NCBI GenBank assembly: GCA_002398485.1
Contig: DGYV01000041.1
Location: 53,683 to 59,131 of the forward strand
Source of the DNA: Peptococcaceae bacterium UBA4997
GTDB taxonomy: Bacteria; Bacillota; Dehalobacteriia; UBA4068; UBA4997
Reading direction: 5' to 3'
DNA: 5,449 nt
Part shown: positions 5,408-5,449 of the stretch, piece by piece
Numbering within the stretch: position 1 is the stretch's first letter
Layout of the letters: each line of letters opens with the position of its first letter
Translations under genes and position numbers: made by a program
The notes under the pieces: model-generated
What the model saw: the letters and a program-made list of their open reading frames with translations, nothing else
Told to the model about the DNA's origin: nothing
Database searches by the model: none

Positions 5408-5449
5408 GTGTTCATATATTTTTAAAATTATTCTCTGACATACAAAAAA

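Overview
The window looks like a piece of chromosome from an AT-rich, anaerobic Gram-positive bacterium of the Clostridia. The evidence is strong AGGAGG-type ribosome binding sites, a TTG start, a Gram-positive-style lipoprotein signal, hairpin-plus-U-tract terminators, a NusG-domain-II membrane protein and a small DUF6774-like protein. The genus cannot be set from this sequence alone. All genes supported here lie on the + strand, and nothing indicates a phage, insertion sequence, tRNA or rRNA.

Region 1 (about 1-3873) is a four-gene cluster that ends in a strong intrinsic terminator at 3826-3873. It holds a uroporphyrinogen-decarboxylase-fold protein with the HxC...C zinc-site pattern of corrinoid-linked methyltransferases (MtaA/MtbA/CmuA type). 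This is followed by a complete NitT/TauT/SsuABC-type importer: ATPase, permease and substrate-binding lipoprotein. The ATPase and permease genes overlap by 20 bases. A perfect 24-bp palindrome sits between the permease and the binding-protein gene. The simplest reading is that the transporter imports a small organic compound, possibly methylated, that the UroD-like enzyme helps to metabolise. The substrate cannot be read from the sequence. The cluster may begin upstream of the window.

Region 2 (3874-4417) is AT-rich and mostly non-coding. It contains one short gene (3990-4148, 52 aa) with a good ribosome binding site, which resembles the DUF6774 family of tiny clostridial proteins. Beyond it is an unexplained pair of perfect 31-bp direct repeats (4219-4249 and 4285-4315) separated by 35 bp. 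On the minus strand these repeats lie in one reading frame that is broken by stop codons, so they could be debris of an old gene.

Region 3 (4418-5407) is a two-gene unit with two candidate promoters (-10 boxes at 4441 and 4503). It encodes a single-pass membrane protein with an extracytoplasmic NusG domain II and four cysteines, then a canonical WCGPC thioredoxin. It ends in a 16-17 bp hairpin terminator at 5364-5407. The last 42 bases hold nothing recognisable.

The most interesting items are the UroD-like methyltransferase/ABC importer pairing, the small DUF6774-like gene and the unexplained direct repeat. None of them is proof of a new system.
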